A stretch of DNA of 64,000 nucleotides from Piper betle (Eukaryota > Streptophyta > Magnoliopsida > Piperales > Piperaceae): contig JAURVB010000195.1 in NCBI GenBank assembly GCA_033002965.1, positions 24,859 through 88,858 on the forward strand, given 5' to 3'. The position numbers and the translations under genes are program-made. How positions within the stretch are numbered: position 1 is the first letter of the stretch; each line of letters opens with the position of its first letter. This document shows positions 22,631 to 34,760 of this stretch, piece by piece. The notes below the pieces were generated by a model. That model worked only from the letters and a program-made list of their open reading frames with translations. It did not search any database and was not told the origin of the DNA.

Positions 22631-24735
22631 CCCCCCCACAAGGTCAAGAGGAGAACCAACTTGAAGCTTGGAGCAAAGCAATTCAAAACAAGGACGGTAG
22701 AGAGGCTTAGTAAATCGGCAACTTGGTCAGTGGAGGGAAGATGTCGAAGTCTAACAATTCCAGCTGCTACCTTCTCTCGAATAAAATACATATCAATTTC
22801 AATGTGCTTGCTTTTATTGTGTAGAACTGGATTGGATGCCAAATAAAGGTGCTGACATTGTCACAGTAGAGGGTCGGTGGAGAACACAATGGAATTTGTA
22901 GGGCTTTGAGTAAATGTAGCAGCCACATCACCTCTGAGCTAAGAAGAGCCAAGGAGCAAAACTCGGCTTCTGAGCTAGACTTAGAAACTATTGATTGTTT
23001 CTTAGAAATCCAGGAGATTAAATTTTGCCCAAGATAAATAGCAAACCCCGAGCTAGAGGGGCGTGTGTCTGGATAGCCAGCCCAATCAACATCATTGTAA
23101 CCACCAGTTAATGTGAAGGAACTGCAGGGAATAAAGTGAAGACCAAAACCCAAAGTGCCTTTAATATACCGCAAGATGTGCTTAGTAGCAAGAACATGAG
23201 ATATGCGGGGAGTTTGCATAAATTGACAAATACCATTAACAGCATATGCAAGGTCCGTTCGTGTAAGTGTTAGATATTGTAAGCTCCCAATAAGTTGACG
23301 ATACTCAGTAGGATTAGACAAGATGTCACCATCATTCATGGAAAGACGATCACCAAAAGTAGGAGTCGAAATTGGTTTTACACCATCTATACCAAATTGT
23401 TGAAGCAACTAAAGGGTATACTTGGTTTGACAAAGAAGAATTCCATATTTCTGATAAGTGACTTCCATTCCAAGAAAGAAATTTAACTGACCTAAGTCCT
23501 TCATATCAAAGTGTGAAGAGAGAATCCCAATAAATTTTGAAATCATCACCGAAGAGGAGCCTGTCAAGATAATGTCATCCACATAAATGAGGAGAATTAC
23601 CATATGAGTATCCGTGTCGAGAACAAACATGGAGGCATCATGAGGTGAATTTTGAAACCCAGAGTTGAGAAGAAATGTACTTAACTTGTGATACCAAGCC
23701 CGGGGTGCTTGCTTCAATCCATAGATAGACTTGTGTAGGTGACAAACATAGTCAGGAGACTTAGAATCAATAAACCCCTGAGGTTGCTCCAGAAATATTG
23801 TCTCCTTAAGATCACCATGAAGAAAAGTATTCTTAACATCAAGTTGCCTAAGAACCCAACCCTTTGAAATGGAAATGGAAATGACAAGACGAATGGTGCC
23901 AATGCGAACTACTGGACTGAAGGTGTCATTGTAGTCGTGACCTAGTTGTTGATGGAACCCTTTTGCAACTAGTCTTGCTTTGTACCGTTCAAGAGAGCCA
24001 TCAGATCGTTGCTTCACTTTGAAAACCCATTTTTAACCAACTACATTCATCGATAGAAGGCGAGGAACTAAGGACCAAGTACGGTTTTTGAGTAGAGAGT
24101 TGAATTCGTCATTCATTGCTTGACGCCAATTTGGGTCCTTGCAAGCTTGGGTGAAACATGTAGGTTCAAGGGGAAGAGAGGAGGAGGTTGCTAGAAGACA
24201 AGAGGGAATAGGGTAGTGGGTAGTGATAAGTACTTTGGGCTTGCGAGTCCCATCTTGGCTACAGGTTATCATAGGATGGATCTTAATATTGGAAGATGCA
24301 GTACTGGACATATCAGGACACGGGTGGGGAGCATCCTGTAATAGTGAAGAAGTAGCAGGTTGTGAGGAAATGATGGATGGAGAGGGAGAAGAGTGAGGGG
24401 CCGAAACATCTAATTGGGAGGAGACAATGGATGGCGATGGAGGGAAAGGTATTGAGGTATTGGGTAGAGCAGAGGGAGAGATAGAGGAGGGGGGACATAT
24501 CCGGCAACTGTGGGAAGGGCCATTTGATAAACATAGGTGGAGATGAAGGGGGACTTGAGTTTGGTAAGGCAAAGAATACAGATTCATGAAATACCACATG
24601 GCGTGAGATCAAAATTTTTCTAGTAGAAGGATCATAACATTTGTACCCTTTATGGAAAGGACTATACCCGATGAAAATGCATTGACGACTCTTGTATTAA
24701 AGTTTTGACCGACCAAAAGGAGTAAGACATTTGGA
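22631..24735 (-). pseudogene. Ty1/Copia pol remnant: integrase end, reverse transcriptase, RNase H
   Basis: Minus strand. 24,735-24,600 gives the C-terminal integrase region (SKL, then CIFIGYSPFHKGYKCYDP and ISRHVVFHESVFF). A proline/serine-rich linker follows. The reverse transcriptase starts near 24,060 and shows RYKARLVAKGFHQ, LDVKNTFLHGDL, YGLKQAPRAWY and the catalytic YVDDIILTG (about 23,560-23,590). RNase H follows, with TRPSSSGFAIYLG and SKSSSEAEF, ending at the polypurine tract. Defects: TAA where VVG-KWVFKVK should be continuous (24,030), TAG between YTL and LLQQFG (23,409), and frame changes near 24,600 and 22,845. Gag, protease and the integrase core are missing, so the element cannot move by itself. 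Confidence 0.93.
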
Positions 24736-26060
24736 TCAAATCCGGTTGTTGTGGCTGAAAAGAAAGGGAAGGGGGTTGAGAATGCTGTGATGGTGGTAGT
24801 GGATTATTGATGATAATAGCCGATTGTGGAGAATTATTCCATGACAAGTTGGGGTTATTGCGCCAGCCCACATTATAAGTATTGGAATATGGATTGTTGT
24901 TCCTATAAAAATTGTCTTCATGGTTAACTTAATTTGTTGCACATTGACCTGTAAAATGTCCTTGTCCACACCATTCACACCTTGGCTCTACAGCCTTTAC
25001 CTGTCCTTCCATATTCAAATTTTGAACTTGATTAGCTAAAGCACTAACCTGAACATATAAAGCAGTAAGTGCATTTAATTCTAAACCTCCGGTAATCCTC
25101 CTTGGGTGCCTTTCTTGTATTGGATGGTGGTTGCTAGGAACCATTAATTTTAGCAATTGAAAAGCATCATGTGGGTTCTTCCTAAGAAACGATCCATTGG
25201 CCGCCTCTTCAACTATGTTTTTTGTTTGCCTCAACAAACCGTTATAGAAAGTTTGGAGTTGCATCTGTATTTTTATACCATGGCTAGGATACTTTTTCAA
25301 CAATTCTTTAAATCTTTCCCATGCCTCAAAGAGAAACTCACCATTAAACTGTGAAAAGATAAAATTTTGTTACATAATCTAGCAGTTTTAGAAGGAGGAA
25401 AATATTTTAACAAAATTTTTCAGACAATTCATCCCAAGTGGTAATTGAATCTAATTATGACAACCACTCTTTTGCACTTCCTATTAATGAAAATGGAAAT
25501 AAGCAAAGGCAGAGAGTGTCGTCAGAGACACCGGGTTGTTTATACATATCACAAACTGATAAGAAATCGATGATATGCTTATTAGAATTTTCAGTAAGCG
25601 ATCCACTAAATTCTCCTATAGTTTGTAACATGTTAAATAAAACTTGTTTAAGCTCAAAATGGGTCGCATCCACTAATGGTGCAATAATACTAAGTTGTAA
25701 CCCTCTTGCATGAGGTACAACCCAATCTTGGATTGCCCTATTGTCATCATTGGCTACTGCTACAATTGGTAGAAGTGGAGGCATTTGTTGTTGTTGTGGG
25801 TCCATGGCTTCTTCTTCTACTGCTTCTTGTGCTCTTCTTCCAACGACACACAAGTTTCTCAAAGTCCTTTCAATCTTTGGATCACAGGAAAACAAAGGTG
25901 ACCGCACTAATCGATGCATAAATAAATGATAACAAGGAAGAAGACAATGATATAGTATTTTTTTTCTTTTTTTTCCTTTTTTTAAAAAAATTAGACACAA
26001 AATCTAAAAAGAAAAGATAAAAACTCAAAATTCTAGTCCTAAATTAACTAAGAAAATTCG
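24736..26060 (-). pseudogene. Gypsy (Athila/Tat-like) gag remnant
   Basis: Minus strand. A likely start is ATG at 25,805 (MDPQQQQMPPLLP). The gag core follows with FLSVCDMYKQPGVSDD and LFPFSLIGSAKEWL (to 25,455), then SITTWDELSEKF, FEAWERFKELLKKYPSHG and TFYNGLLRQTKNIVEEAANG. It ends in a zinc knuckle CEWCGQGHFTGQC (about 24,935-24,980). Frame changes and stops lie between 25,455 and 25,340. After the knuckle about 200 bp of gag tail remain before the sequence switches to Copia pol near 24,735. Gag would form the particle; protease and pol of this element are gone. Confidence 0.88.
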
Positions 26061-26063
26061 ATT

Positions 26064-26081
26064 TCCCTGGCAATGGGGCCA
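26064..26081 (-). promoter_or_regulatory. primer-binding site of the Gypsy element
   Basis: On the minus strand, TGGCCCCATTGCCAGGGA follows the LTR end after six bases. It resembles the TGGCGCCGTTGCCGGGGA site used by Athila/Tat-type elements. Confidence 0.7.
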
Positions 26082-26087
26082 AAAACT

Positions 26088-27269
26088 TGTTAGAATAATT
26101 TCAATAACATGCAATTATACATGGTCGAAACAAGTAATAGAATATTGAATTCACATATTGTCTCCACATGGAGATGAATTTTCTTAAATTAATTAAAGAA
26201 AATAAAATGAAGAACAAAACAAAAACAACTGACTTAACTAAATCTAAGTAATAACTTTAAATTAAAGAAAGATTTATAATGATAAAATTTGTTCTAGAGT
26301 CGAATTTCCCTTAACATGAATTTAATATTCATCACGTCTTACTCTTATCTTTTATTCTTTCGAATTGCGGATCTAGGAGAATTATATAATATGGTGGCTC
26401 CCACTCCTTCATGCATCTATTATTTTGCCTCAATTTCTACCTCCCGGTCATAATTGATTAATCAACAAAATAATGCATGAAGATTCCCTTACAATCGCTT
26501 ACGGTGTTGTGTATCTTCCGACCACAATGACAAACAAGGCAAAAGACTCGTCGTGTGATGAATTATCAATGACTAATATAATTAATTTCTCCCGAAATTT
26601 AATTAAACCTCTTGATCTAAGTAATAGGTAATCAGTCTACTCTTAGCAATAAGAACATGACAATTTAAACAATCCAATTGAATAAAAGAGTAAGAGGTTG
26701 AAATGAATTCAATTAAACCATGTTAAGTTCCATTCTTCTCTAGAACGAAATAAAAGACTAAAAATAGAAAGCAATAGAAAGAAAAACTACTTCTTATTAT
26801 GAAAGGAAAATTATTACAAAAACTAGAATTACTTCTAAGCCAAGAGTTGAGATATCTCAAACAACAAATGACCACCCCTTTATAGAGAAGATAGGATACC
26901 AAGGAGATACAAGAATTCGAGAAAGGACATTACAACACGATGTAGTCTAATTAATTATAATGTCTGATGAAGTATCCAACTCCCCGACAATGGCGCTAAA
27001 GCTATGTATAGCCATCCTCATCGAGCTTTGCCGACACCAAAAATTGTAGCCATCAATAAGTGGGGTCTAATGCTATGACAAATAAATCTTAAACTTGATT
27101 TGTTTTATCTTTTTCGGTATTAAAACTCCTAAAATTAAATATATCTCATAAAATATTAATTAACTAGAATATAATGAGAAATATCACCTAATTAATAATG
27201 TTATTACAGGAAAGCACAAAATCACATTAAAAATATGTGCAAACATTATATACTTTTAAATACTTAACA
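26088..27269 (-). mobile_element. 5' LTR of the Gypsy gag element (1.18 kb)
   Basis: Read on the minus strand it begins TGTTAAGTA and ends ATTCTAACA. It aligns over its length with the solo LTR at 51,702-52,856, which fixes both ends. A ~60-bp stretch near 26,975-27,035, holding a second primer-site-like sequence (GCGCCATTGTCGGGGAGTTGG on the minus strand), is present here but absent from the other copy. Confidence 0.85.
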
Positions 27270-28600
27270 ACAGCATTGTCTAATAATGATAGTTAAAAAT
27301 TGTCGGCTCCCGATCTCACAGTTAATATGTTTTATCTATTCTGATCTTGGGTTGGTGGATTGGCCATTGCCCGGCAATGTTGCTGGGAGTTTGGTAATCT
27401 TCCTGTGGGGGCTCATTTGGCAATCTTTAGTGCGGCACCTCCAGCACGAAGACCCCATTTTGCATTATCCCATGCCAATCCATTTTCATTGCCATTGGAA
27501 AAACCGAGATATCGTGGGACACGATGTTCAAAAAAATTGTCTCAGCTTCAACGTAGAATGGTTGTTTATAAATAAAAAAATTAGAACCCATGCTTCGTTA
27601 TATTTTGGATTTATAGAAGTTCCACGTACGAACAAATTCAGGGTCGAATGTAGATCAGATATGTTTATATGTATTTGATTCGAATCCAAAAATCTGAACC
27701 CGAATAAGTCCTGAATTCAAAAATTACATCTACTTTATTACCACGTCCGCATCCGATTCAAATTCACAAAACCTATATGCAATCATAATTCGACCCAATT
27801 GACTAAAATATTATAAATAATATATATTTTAATATAAAAAATAAGAGAAATACTGAAACAATATTATATTAAATATTTTTAAAATATAATTGTATAAAAT
27901 ATTACATACCCGGATTGGATACTGATCGGATCAACTCAAATCCATTTTAGATCCGAATATTTTTTAATATATTATATATACAAAAAGTCCAAATCTAAAT
28001 CTTATTCGAAAGTGTTTCGGATCGGATATGAACAAATGAGATTCGGATTATGTTCATGAATATTAGATATCCTAACACATCCACGTTGGGCAGTTTTTAC
28101 TTAAAATTAGCATTTTTGTTGATATTCGTATATGAACTTAACATGATACGTGCACAAGGGAAAGCCTAAACATTTACATGTTACGACTTAATGCACAACA
28201 TAAATCCAAAAATTTTATGCTGCAAAAGGTTACAATAAAGATAAACCCAGCGGTTTGTTAATGCAACTTCATGTAAGCACGAGTAATTTTGTATATGAAT
28301 TATGCATGTAATAGTAAAAGATAGTTTTTCGAATATAACCTAAAATAGATCCGCTCTCTAACAAAAAAACCTCAAAATATCTCATATTTTGGGATTATTA
28401 AGCTCCAAAAAATTGTCCATGTGTTAGCCAAGATGGTCCGACTATGTGGACACAATCACACACTATTTACGCCCTCGACCAATTAAATTAAATTTAGTAG
28501 AGTGAGCTTGGAAAAAAATGCATGCACCATCAACCCAAAACTAAATTATTACCGACGTTCATTTTAAAAAAACAGCTATTGTCTAACTATTCACTCCAAT
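27270..28600. other. unassigned; a GC-richer patch at 27.30-27.58 kb and MITE-like text after it
   Basis: 27,290-27,580 is GC-richer than its surroundings and open in more than one frame (plus strand 27,286-27,678; minus strand also partly open), but I recognise no domain. 27,680-28,080 contains repeated GATCCGAAT/CGGATC-type text like many plant MITEs, with no clear ends. The rest is AT-rich. Confidence 0.3.
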
Positions 28601-28609
28601 ATGGGTTTC

Positions 28610-29040
28610 CAGAAGAGACTTGGAATATGTGTCATATGCCTCTCTTAATCCAAAAGTTAACTCAATGAAGAAAAGTTTCCTATTAACCTATATATAAATC
28701 ACCACATGTTAGGCTCTAAACATGATATGAGATAAATCCAATAATTTTCCCCCTCACACATCATACCATCTGAATAGGCTCCAAACATGAAGTGAGATAA
28801 ATCTAATAATTCTCCCTTTCACACATTATATTATTAGAATCTCCCCCTCACCATATGCATCATATCATTCGAATTATCTCCCCCTCATCACATAATAAGT
28901 CTGAGTTCACCACATATATTATACCATATGAATTATCTCTCAATCACCACATGATTGGTCTAAGAAAGAATAAGACTTTCACATTAACTTATATATAAGT
29001 GATTAGTTAACTCCAAATATTATGTATGATAAACCTAATA
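28610..29040 (-). mobile_element. relic of TRIM-1 family
   Basis: The plus strand carries CCTCTCTTAATCCAAAAGTT, then CCTATATATAAATCACCA and GATAAATCCAATAATT, the order seen (inverted) in TRIM-1 LTRs and in the 32.5-35.0 kb array. It is degenerate, with several partial copies of the CCCCCTCACACAT purine-tract complement. Confidence 0.6.
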
Positions 29041-30071
29041 TCAACAAAAATACATATACAAATACAGAGGCTACCCACAAAAAATAATAAAAAGAAGAAA
29101 TGGGATCAAACTTTATCTAGGCAACCGGAGCAGGTAAAAAATGGTGGGAAAAGCTGAGAATCAAACCGCTGAATAATTGCTCCTCTTTTAGGGAGGGGCG
29201 CATGGGGCGAAGTTTTGGGCATCTCTTCTGACCACTAGGGCGTTCAATGTAGATCTATTCGTCAGCTCATCACAGCAGGCTATTAGACGAGTTTTCTTGC
29301 TCCTCTAGGTAGTTCTTTGGCCTTTATCCTTGGTTTTTTACGTTTTGTTCCGCCTTATTATTGTTTATTTTCTAGGCGTGATTTCTAACTTCTAGCTTAT
29401 GTTTTAAATTTCCATCTGCTTGTATATTTCTTTGTACATCGGTGTGGAACCCCTCTTGGGCCCCTCCCCATGATGCCAGGAGTTTATCTCTGTTAGAAGG
29501 CGATCTTGGTTTCCCAAAGTTTCGGTGGTGTGTCGGGGTAACACGTTAGTCGAGATTGTACTTAGAACAATTTCTCTTCCTTTCCCCCTCATGGAAATCC
29601 CTATCAAGGCTTGGATGTATGCTTTCATGCTTTGGGTTGCATCGGTCTTTTGGTATGTGTTGTACGTGTATGGGCTTTTGTGTTGCCGTTGGTTGTATGT
29701 TTGGGCGACGTATTTGGTGTATGTATCCATGACTTCCTGTGGACCAGTTGCAGGTTTTTTGTTTTATAAATAAAATCACGTTACCTTGAAAAAATAACCT
29801 TAATATAATGTATAATGTGGTGTGGTGGCAAAAGTTGGTGGGAAATACTATCTTCTTCTTTTAATTTTTGTTTTATTTTTGCATTTTTAGCACTTCATTA
29901 AAAAAATTTTATATATTTTAACAAAATATTTTTGACATTTTTACAAGCCAATAAGTAAGGTGACCTCTTCAACTCCTTTTGATTAGTTTCTATAACTAAG
30001 TGTCATGAAAGGTTTATCGGGATATGATTTTGTACTCGTGCAAATATGGATGAGTTTGGATTGGATATACT
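29041..30071. other. no gene recognised; possible LINE tail at 29.1-29.8 kb
   Basis: 29,110-29,800 is less AT-rich, reads without a domain in any frame, and ends in ATAAATAAAATCACGTTACC followed by A-rich text, which recalls the 3' tail of plant L1 elements. This is weak. The rest is AT-rich. Confidence 0.3.
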
Positions 30072-30645
30072 TAGGGGTGCTAATTGAGCGAGCGAGCCGA
30101 GCTGAACATGTGTTCGAACTCGAGCTCGAATAGTTCGAAACTCGTTCGAACTCGACTCGTGATCGAACGAGTTTTGGACGTACATGCTCGAATTCGACTC
30201 GAATACTTTTTATGTGTTCGAGCTCGACTCGAGCTCAAATCAGCTCGATTAAAAGTCCAAAGTACCTCACTTTAAAAAAGTGAGGCCATTGTGGTTTTGA
30301 ACCCCACAACCTTGAAGTCATCAAGGTGAATACTTGCCATCTCAACTATCTTGTTTCTTTGTTATTATATTTCATATATATATAAATAAAATATAATATA
30401 AAGACTATATTATTATATTATTTTGTCGAATCGAGTTCGAGTCGAACTACGAGTCGAGTTCGAGGTCGAGTTCGAGTTACAACCGAGTCGGGTCGAGTCG
30501 AACACAACCTTGCTCAAACTCGGCTCGTAAGATTTGAGTTCGAGTCGAGTTCGAGTCGAGCATTTAAATGTCGAGTTTCGAGTCGAGTCAAGCCGAGTCG
30601 AACGCTAAATGCTCACGAGCTGGCTCAGCTCAATTAGCAACCCTA
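30072..30645. mobile_element. hAT-type MITE with perfect 8-bp TSD
   Basis: The element begins TAGGGGTGCTAATTGAGC and ends GCTCAATTAGCAACCCTA, terminal inverted repeats of the hAT type. It is flanked by GATATACT on both sides (30,064-30,071 and 30,646-30,653), the 8-bp duplication expected for hAT. The subterminal parts are packed with TCGAACTCGA/GAGTCGAGTT motifs in opposite orientations, as expected of transposase-binding repeats. The AT-rich core has no transposase. Confidence 0.93.
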
Positions 30646-30653
30646 GATATACT

Positions 30654-31411
30654 TAATATGACCATTATTTGTATCCAATTTTGTTTTAAATATTTATATT
30701 CCATATTAGTATATACAAATATTCTGTTTATTTTATCACTTGAAGAAAAACTATCTTTTGTCACAATCAAAGTTATTACAAAATTGACATGGGCATTGTC
30801 ACAGAATTTTTGCTATGGCGCTGCCACGACAATCAATGAAAAAAGTTTTGAAACGGGTCATCATAGAAAAAGGCCTGTGTTAAAAGGTTTTTAAGTTATT
30901 ATGGTATGGGTTGCCGGTGGCAATTAATCCATGTCAAATATTTGCCTGTCCCATGTCTTACTCAATGTCAAATAAAAAATTAATAACAAATATTGTAAAA
31001 GAAAATAGTACCATGGCTAAATTGTGGCAAAATTTTCCCATGAACAAAATTGTGGCATAATGCCTGTGACAACTATGAAGAAAAAAAATCACGGGTATAG
31101 CTCAGAGTTTTACTGTATCAAATATGAAAAGAAAAAAATAGCGTTGCCAGAGTCTATCCGTGGTATGTTTTTAAATAATACCATAGACTTACTTTTTATG
31201 AAAAAAAATGAAAGGGCCCGAAGGCCCATCAATTACCACGCGACCATTAACAGTGGCCGCGTGGTTGTTTGGGAAACCGAGGTGGCGGCCATATCCCCAA
31301 TTGGTCGCCTCCTTGGGCCAGGTGGAGTCCCCTAGTTGGCAAGGCAACTACATTCGGGAGGACAGGATGCCTTAGCACTGCCTCACCTCCCCTCACTCTT
31401 CTTACCGCCAT
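30654..31411. other. intergenic, no gene seen
   Basis: AT-rich to 31,210, then rising GC content toward the tandem repeat. The frames at 30,568-30,894 and 31,024-31,335 have no recognised domain. Confidence 0.4.
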
Positions 31412-31779
31412 ATAGTTGTGGCCCTCTTGCCCCACCCTTTGCATCACCTTACTTGCGCTCCCACGCACCCGTCTTGCCTTTCCCAACACCCGATCTTTAG
31501 CGCTCTCCACCCCGCCCTAAGCCATGGCCTTGTCGCACCACCACCAACCCCCCTACCCTGCCTCAACTCTAACTGAGGGTAGTCATGCCCCCTAATATAG
31601 TTGTGGCCCTGTTGCCCCACCCTTTGCATCACCTTACTTGCGCTCCCACGCACGTGTCTTGCCTTTCCCAACACCCGATCTTTAGCGCTCTCCACCCCGC
31701 CCTAAGCCATGGCCTTGTCGCACCACCACCAACCGCCCTACCCTGCCTCAACTCTAACTGAGGGTAGTCATGCCCCCTA
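31412..31779. repeat. GC-rich tandem repeat, two 185-bp units
   Basis: The unit TATAGTTGTGGCCCTSTTGC ... AGTCATGCCCCCTA occurs twice, at 31,412-31,596 and 31,597-31,779, nearly identical. The two copies produce matching minus-strand open frames (shared WRALKIGCWERQD), which are a by-product of the repeat and GC content. Confidence 0.9.
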
Positions 31780-31839
31780 CACCGATCGTCCACCCCCCTG
31801 GCAGCCATGGCCCCCATGCGGTCAGTCACCTTGGCCCCT

Positions 31840-32545
31840 GGTTAGGCCATGGCCATGGTGGCAAAAAAAAAACAAAATAAATAAACTATGCACATAATTT
31901 TATTTATATGTACATGTGTGTGTAAATATATATATATATATATATGTTTTTTTATAAGTAAATTATTTACTTATTTATATATTTAAACTTATTTTATTTT
32001 TAAGTTTTTGCTTTGATGATAACAGTTGCAATTTCATTTGACCCCGCCTCACATGCCACATGTTTCACCTGTGACAAAAATCTATAGCAAATAAATATTT
32101 ACCAGAGGAGGGGTTCATTTGCCATGTAAAGAGATTTTTCTGTAGTTGTATATATATCAATATCTAATTTGAATTCGCCACACTCAAATCTAATTTGAAT
32201 TTACTAAATCTATATCCAAACTCAATTAAAATAAAGTTATGTCTCCTATAATATAAATTTAAATATCAATGGAGAGAAAATTAATAAAAGATCCTTTTTT
32301 ATATTTAAATATATATTTTTATAAAATATTACTTATCAAATATTTCTAAAGGGTTGACACATTTTATTTGATTCCAATCGGATGCAATCTGAATTAAAAA
32401 AGTCCTATATATATTAATTAAATTTGCGGATATAGGGATATAAGAACACATTAGGTCATGCAACCTTGATTCAATTTTGCCAAGAACTCATTAGTTATTC
32501 ATTAAAAATGGCAACAGCTAAGTCAAGATCTATTTCTTGGGCCCT
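31840..32545. other. AT-rich spacer, no gene seen
   Basis: Contains a TA microsatellite at about 31,927-31,945. No exon or transposon end is recognised. Confidence 0.4.
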
Positions 32546-33854
32546 TTTGACCCCCAACCAAGCTTTGATATTATTGGTGGGCCCTTGGGCCCCCAAAAGG
32601 ATTTATAATAGGTGTCACGGATCTCATTTCATCCAAAAGTTAACTCAAGGAATATGACTTTTCTATTAGCCTATATACAAATCACCAATATCATCCACGA
32701 CCGATATGAGATAAACCCAGCAACTCCTCTTCACACATCTGATAACCTCGAAAAGGCTTTTACATTAGCTTATATACAAGTCACCAATATCATCTACGAC
32801 TGATGTGGATAAACCCAATAACTCCCCTTCACACATCGGGTAACCCCAAAATTATCATCGTCTGGCAATGACCTTTCTTAATCTAAAAGTTAACTCAAAA
32901 ATTAAGATTTTCCCATTATCTTATATACAAGTCACCAACATCATCTATGACCGATCTTGGATAAACCCAACACTAACATCATCTATGACCGATGTGGGAT
33001 AAACCCAACAATTCCCCTTCACAGACAATGACCTCTCTTAATCTAAAAATTAACTCAAGGAATAAAGTTTTCCCACTAGCTTATATACAAGTCACTAACA
33101 TCATATATGACCAATGTGGGATAAACCCAACAACTCCCCTTCACACATTGGGCAACCACGAAATTATCATCATTTGGCAATGACCTCTCTTAATCCAAAA
33201 GTTAACTCAAAGAATAAGGCTTTCCCATTAGCCTATATACAAGTCACTAACATCATCAACGACCGATGCGGGATAAACCCAACAACTCCCATTCACATAT
33301 TGGGCGACCCCGAAACTATCATTGTTTGACAATCTCCTCTTCAGTAGACGGAAACCAACATCATTCACAACCAATGTGGGATAAACCCAACAACTCCCTT
33401 TCACACATCAGGCGACCCCGAAACTCTTCATCAGACAGAAACTAACATCATCCACGACCGATGTGGGATAAACCCAACAACTCCCCTTCACACATCAGGT
33501 GACCCTGAAACTATCTATGACTAATGTGGGATAAACCCAACAACTCCCCTTCACACATCAGGCGACCCCGAAACTCTTTATCAGGTAGAAACCAACATCA
33601 TCCACGACTGATGTGGGATAAACCCAATAACTTCCCTTCATACATGGGGTGACCCCGAAACTATCATCGTATGGTAGAGGTCTCTCTTAATCCAAAAGTT
33701 GGCAATGACCTCTCTTAATCCAAAAGTTAACTAAATGAATAAGGTTTTCCCATTAGCCTATATACAGGTCACTAACATCATCCACGTGCGATGTAGGATA
33801 AACTTAATAACTCCCTTTCACACATTGGGCGACCCTGAAACTATCATCGTGTCT

Positions 33855-34175
33855 GGCAATCTCCTCTCCTCTTCTCCTCTTCATCAGACGGAACTCACTC
33901 CCCTATGGCAATCCCTCTCTTCATCAAACGGAACTCACTCCCTATGGCAATCCCTCACTCGCCTCACTCCCCTATGGCAATCCCTCTCTTCATCAGACGG
34001 AACTCACTCCCCTATGGCAATCCCTCACTCGCCTCACTCCCCTATGGCAATCCCTCACTCGCCTCACTCCCCTATGGCAATCCCTCTCTTCATCAGACGG
34101 AACTCACTCCCCTATGGCAATCCCTTATGGCAATCCCTCACTCGCCTCTGGCAATCCTCTTCTCCTCTTCATTAG
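33855..34175. repeat. minisatellite inside the TRIM array
   Basis: Units CACTCCCCTATGGCAATCCC and CTCTTCATCAGACGGAACTC alternate in several orders about eight times. The apparent proteins here (SPMAIPHSPHSP-type) come from the repeat and are not genes. Confidence 0.85.
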
Positions 34176-34624
34176 ACAGAACTCACTCCCTCCGATTTGG
34201 GATAAACCCAATAACTCCCCTTCACATGTCGGGTGATCCCGAAACTATCATCATATGGTAATGACCTTTCTTAATCCACGATGTGGGATAAACCCAACTT
34301 CTCTTCACACATCGGATGACCCCGAAACTATCATCGTATGGCAATAACCTCTCTTAATCCAAAAGTTGGCAATGACCTCTCTTAATCCAAAAATTAACTC
34401 AAGGAATAAGGCTTTCTCATTAGCTTATATACAAGTCATCAATATCATCCACGACCGATGTGGGATCCCAAAAACTCCCTTTTATACATCGGGCGACCCC
34501 GAAACTATCATCGTGTCTCCCCCATGTCAATCCCTCACTCGCCTCTATCAATCCTCTTCTCCTTTTCATTAGAAGGAACTCACTTCCTTCATTAAATCAT
34601 CAAGTGGAACCCATAAAGGAAACT

Positions 34625-34760
34625 CAGATAATCAGAATACCAGATATTTTAGGTAGAATAGAACCTTCCCCTAAATCGGAATACCAAAATACTAAATCGG
34701 AATACCAAAATACATTAGGTAGAATAGAACCTTCCCCTAAATCGGAATACCAAATTCCTT
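34625..34760. repeat. short direct repeats
   Basis: TTAGGTAGAATAGAACCTTC followed by CCCTAAATCGGAATACCAAA occurs twice, with an extra partial copy of the second half between them. Confidence 0.8.

Noticed and set aside
33735..34261. Open frames of 118-146 aa with repeated SPMAIP text
   Set aside because: They read through a minisatellite in the TRIM array; several frames are open for the same reason and no domain exists.
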